A stretch of DNA of 64,000 bases from an uncultured Roseobacter sp. (GTDB taxonomy: Bacteria > Pseudomonadota > Alphaproteobacteria > Rhodobacterales > Rhodobacteraceae), in contig NZ_CANLNE010000001.1 in the NCBI RefSeq assembly GCF_947492555.1, forward strand, positions 62,001-126,000, read 5' to 3'. Under the pieces are notes generated by a model that saw nothing but the letters and a program-made list of their open reading frames with translations, was not told the DNA's origin and did not search any database. This document shows positions 62,844 to 64,000 of this stretch, in pieces. Positions within the stretch are counted from its first letter, which is position 1. Every line of letters starts with the position of its first letter. A program made the translations under genes and the position numbers.

Positions 62844-63650
62844 CCGGCGGCAAACACCTTCCGCTTGATTGACGAGTTGAGCGCCGCGTTGTCCTGCCGT
62901 TTCTTCATCGACATTGCGTAGCATGTTGTAAGCAATAGTGGCATTCGTAGCGCCAACACTTCGCGCATCAATCGCTTGTAGGTAGGTTGGCCATTTCTTC
63001 ATGTTTTCGCTCGATTTCTTCGGAAGCCCGGCCTCGTGACGCCTTGGTGTTATCGTGCGTTCCATTCTGCTTTGCTCGTACTCTAAAGCCGCTTTTGCTT
63101 CCTTGATTTGCGGGCCGATCGGACGTTCTTTATCAAAAAGAAATCCTTTGAGGTGAAACCCCCAAGGAGACAAATTTTTGGGATCAAGTTGACGCAACCC
63201 TGTCCCACGATCGCCACTATGCCACGTTGGTCCTTCGCCAAACCAATGTGATATTCGAGGATCGTAAAATGCTGACATGGACCACCGGCGACACGCGGAA
63301 TGAATAAATGGCCAATACTTTAGTCCTGCAGCGAGTAGTTTAGCCTGCTGTACTTTCGTGAAAGAACCCGGACCATGAGACAAAGGCTCAATGCCCTCAA
63401 CCTTTCCTAGATTCCCACCGCTATTTGGGGCAACGCCATGTTCTACGGATGCGAAGCGTGGTGCCAGCTGGTCAAAAATTTCGCGATACTCCCGGTTCCG
63501 GCGCACAAATTGCCATAGCCAATCATCGAAATTCCAAGATTCTGCGTCTGGATAGCTGTCTTTTTCCCACCACAGCAACGGTGTCCCCCACAGTTTTGCA
63601 TTTTCCGGCCGAGGGCATCTAGGATCCGTGATCTTCGCTTCTTCATCCAT
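62829..63650 (-). CDS. Island protein, possibly DUF6499/DUF2285-like regulator
   Basis: 273 residues from the ATG at 63650 (a GTG one codon earlier overlaps the integrase stop). The N-terminal part with LWWEKDSYPDAESWNFDDWLWQF in pieces (PLLWWEKDSYP and FDDWLWQFVRRNREYR) resembles the DUF6499-like transcriptional regulator start. Later, LRQLDPKNLSPWGFHLKGFLFD echoes DUF2285 proteins of alphaproteobacterial plasmids and islands. The C-terminal ~90 residues are helical and charged. The assignment is weak. Its start is coupled to the integrase end, so the two are co-expressed. Confidence 0.5.
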   Translation of the reverse strand: MDEEAKITDPRCPRPENAKLWGTPLLWWEKDSYPDAESWNFDDWLWQFVRRNREYREIFDQLAPRFASVEHGVAPNSGGNLGKVEGIEPLSHGPGSFTKVQQAKLLAAGLKYWPFIHSACRRWSMSAFYDPRISHWFGEGPTWHSGDRGTGLRQLDPKNLSPWGFHLKGFLFDKERPIGPQIKEAKAALEYEQSRMERTITPRRHEAGLPKKSSENMKKWPTYLQAIDARSVGATNATIAYNMLRNVDEETAGQRGAQLVNQAEGVCRRLTEV

Positions 63651-63652
63651 CA

Positions 63653-64000
63653 CTAAACTGCGCCCACGCGCGGCAAATGGGGTTGATATACGAAATTACC
63701 TCGTAAAAATGATGCCCAGTCTTCCATCAATTCACGGCGCCGTTCCAGCATGTCGCTGCGCTGATAAGCTCTTTCTACTTCTGAGCCGACGTTATGTGCT
63801 AGAGCGATTTCAGCCATGTCACGAGGACAACCTTGCTCCGCTGTCCATTGTCTGAAAGTAGATCTAAGTCCGTGCAGAACAGCCGGTCGATTGCTTCGCG
63901 GATCTACGAAACCGGCTCGACCCAACTTAACCTCAGCCTCTTGCATGCGCCGCATCACTGCGCTCATGCTCATGTCCGAAAGCGGGCCGCCGCGCGCCGC
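63653..64000 (-). CDS. P4-type tyrosine integrase (C-terminal part, cut by window edge)
   Basis: The visible 115 codons read GGPLSDMSMSAVMRRM and then the catalytic end: HGLRSTFRQW with the second catalytic Arg, an ALAHNVGSEVERAYQR segment in which the His and the nucleophilic Tyr are seen (LAHNVGSEVERAYQ), and a terminal helix. This is the C-terminal half of a phage-type integrase that cuts and rejoins DNA at att sites. The family usually inserts into tRNA 3' ends. The first Arg lies outside the window. It ends one base into the start of the next gene. Confidence 0.9.
   Translation of the reverse strand, partial: AARGGPLSDMSMSAVMRRMQEAEVKLGRAGFVDPRSNRPAVLHGLRSTFRQWTAEQGCPRDMAEIALAHNVGSEVERAYQRSDMLERRRELMEDWASFLRGNFVYQPHLPRVGAV

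Larger units (their letters stand above)
52780..64000. mobile_element. Probable integrative genomic island (right end outside window)
   Basis: From the 3' end of tRNA-Glu onwards all protein genes are on the minus strand. The content is accessory: AlbA_2-like, PD-(D/E)XK-like, type I restriction-modification, XRE-HGGxSTGP, a broken AlpA gene, an unrecognised protein and a P4-type integrase. Several parts are visibly richer in A+T than the core genome. The left limit at the tRNA is inferred from position; a duplicate of the tRNA 3' end was not found inside the window, and the integrase orientation could also mean that the target tRNA lies to the right. Confidence 0.6.

Noticed and set aside
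52765-63999. Search for a second copy of the tRNA-Glu 3' end (att repeat) within the island
   Set aside because: None seen by eye within the window; the right boundary is probably outside it.

Overview
The window looks like a chromosomal segment of a marine alphaproteobacterium of the Roseobacter group (Rhodobacterales). Pointers are a full-length DMSP lyase gene (dddP), the yajC-secD-secF ... ccmABCDG gene order, a VPLPA-CTERM sorting tail, an AcnA-type aconitase, class II fructose bisphosphatase and generally GC-rich codon use. The assignment rests on gene content and family recognition, not on a database search.

Region by region. 1-3032 (minus strand) is the fatty-acid synthesis cluster fabD-fabG-acpP-(GNAT)-fabF, with fabF cut by the window edge. 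3221-5694 has a cytochrome b561-YceI fusion facing a secreted YceI protein and a small membrane protein. 5902-7281 is the rpsF-rpsR-rplI ribosomal operon with a leader hairpin and a terminator. 7330-10535 holds a small lipoprotein, a P-loop ATPase, a lytic transglycosylase-like lipoprotein, and tig. 10926-12551 is a small accessory patch on the 3' side of tRNA-Leu(UAG): an unrecognised two-TM protein and a truncated HTH gene. 12696-19403 has a Hint-domain protein, nnr, the nitrogen pair glnB-glnA and several less-known proteins. 19437-22460 has a DUF3445 haem oxygenase-family gene divergent from dddP, then a class D beta-lactamase. 22993-30060 has a VPLPA-CTERM protein, a hydrolase-OsmC fusion, bioY, purB, two small secreted proteins sharing a Cys motif and a lone fliG. 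30384-35580 is a DUF1223 protein, acnA and a DMT transporter.

35612-42486 (minus strand) is one long run, yajC-secD-secF-sulfite exporter-Mth938-like-ccmA-ccmB-ccmC-ccmD-ccmG, joining protein export to cytochrome c maturation; ccmD is a 51-residue gene that is easily overlooked. 42693-52620 carries a secreted serine protease, serS, a beta-hydroxyacid dehydrogenase, a reductive-dehalogenase-family iron-sulfur protein, a TetR regulator, hom, glpX and recJ.

52705-64000 starts with tRNA-Glu(UUC) and then changes character. Every protein gene is on the minus strand, composition is more AT-rich in places, and the content is mobile and defensive: the C-terminal part of a P4-type tyrosine integrase, an unrecognised protein coupled to it, an AlpA-like gene broken by one amber codon, an XRE-HGGxSTGP protein, a complete type I restriction-modification set (hsdM-hsdS-hsdR), and two trailing genes for a PD-(D/E)XK-like protein and an AlbA_2/Schlafen-like protein. 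This is the likeliest place for something undescribed. The tail pair may extend the restriction system or be a separate defence module. The right end of the element lies outside the window.
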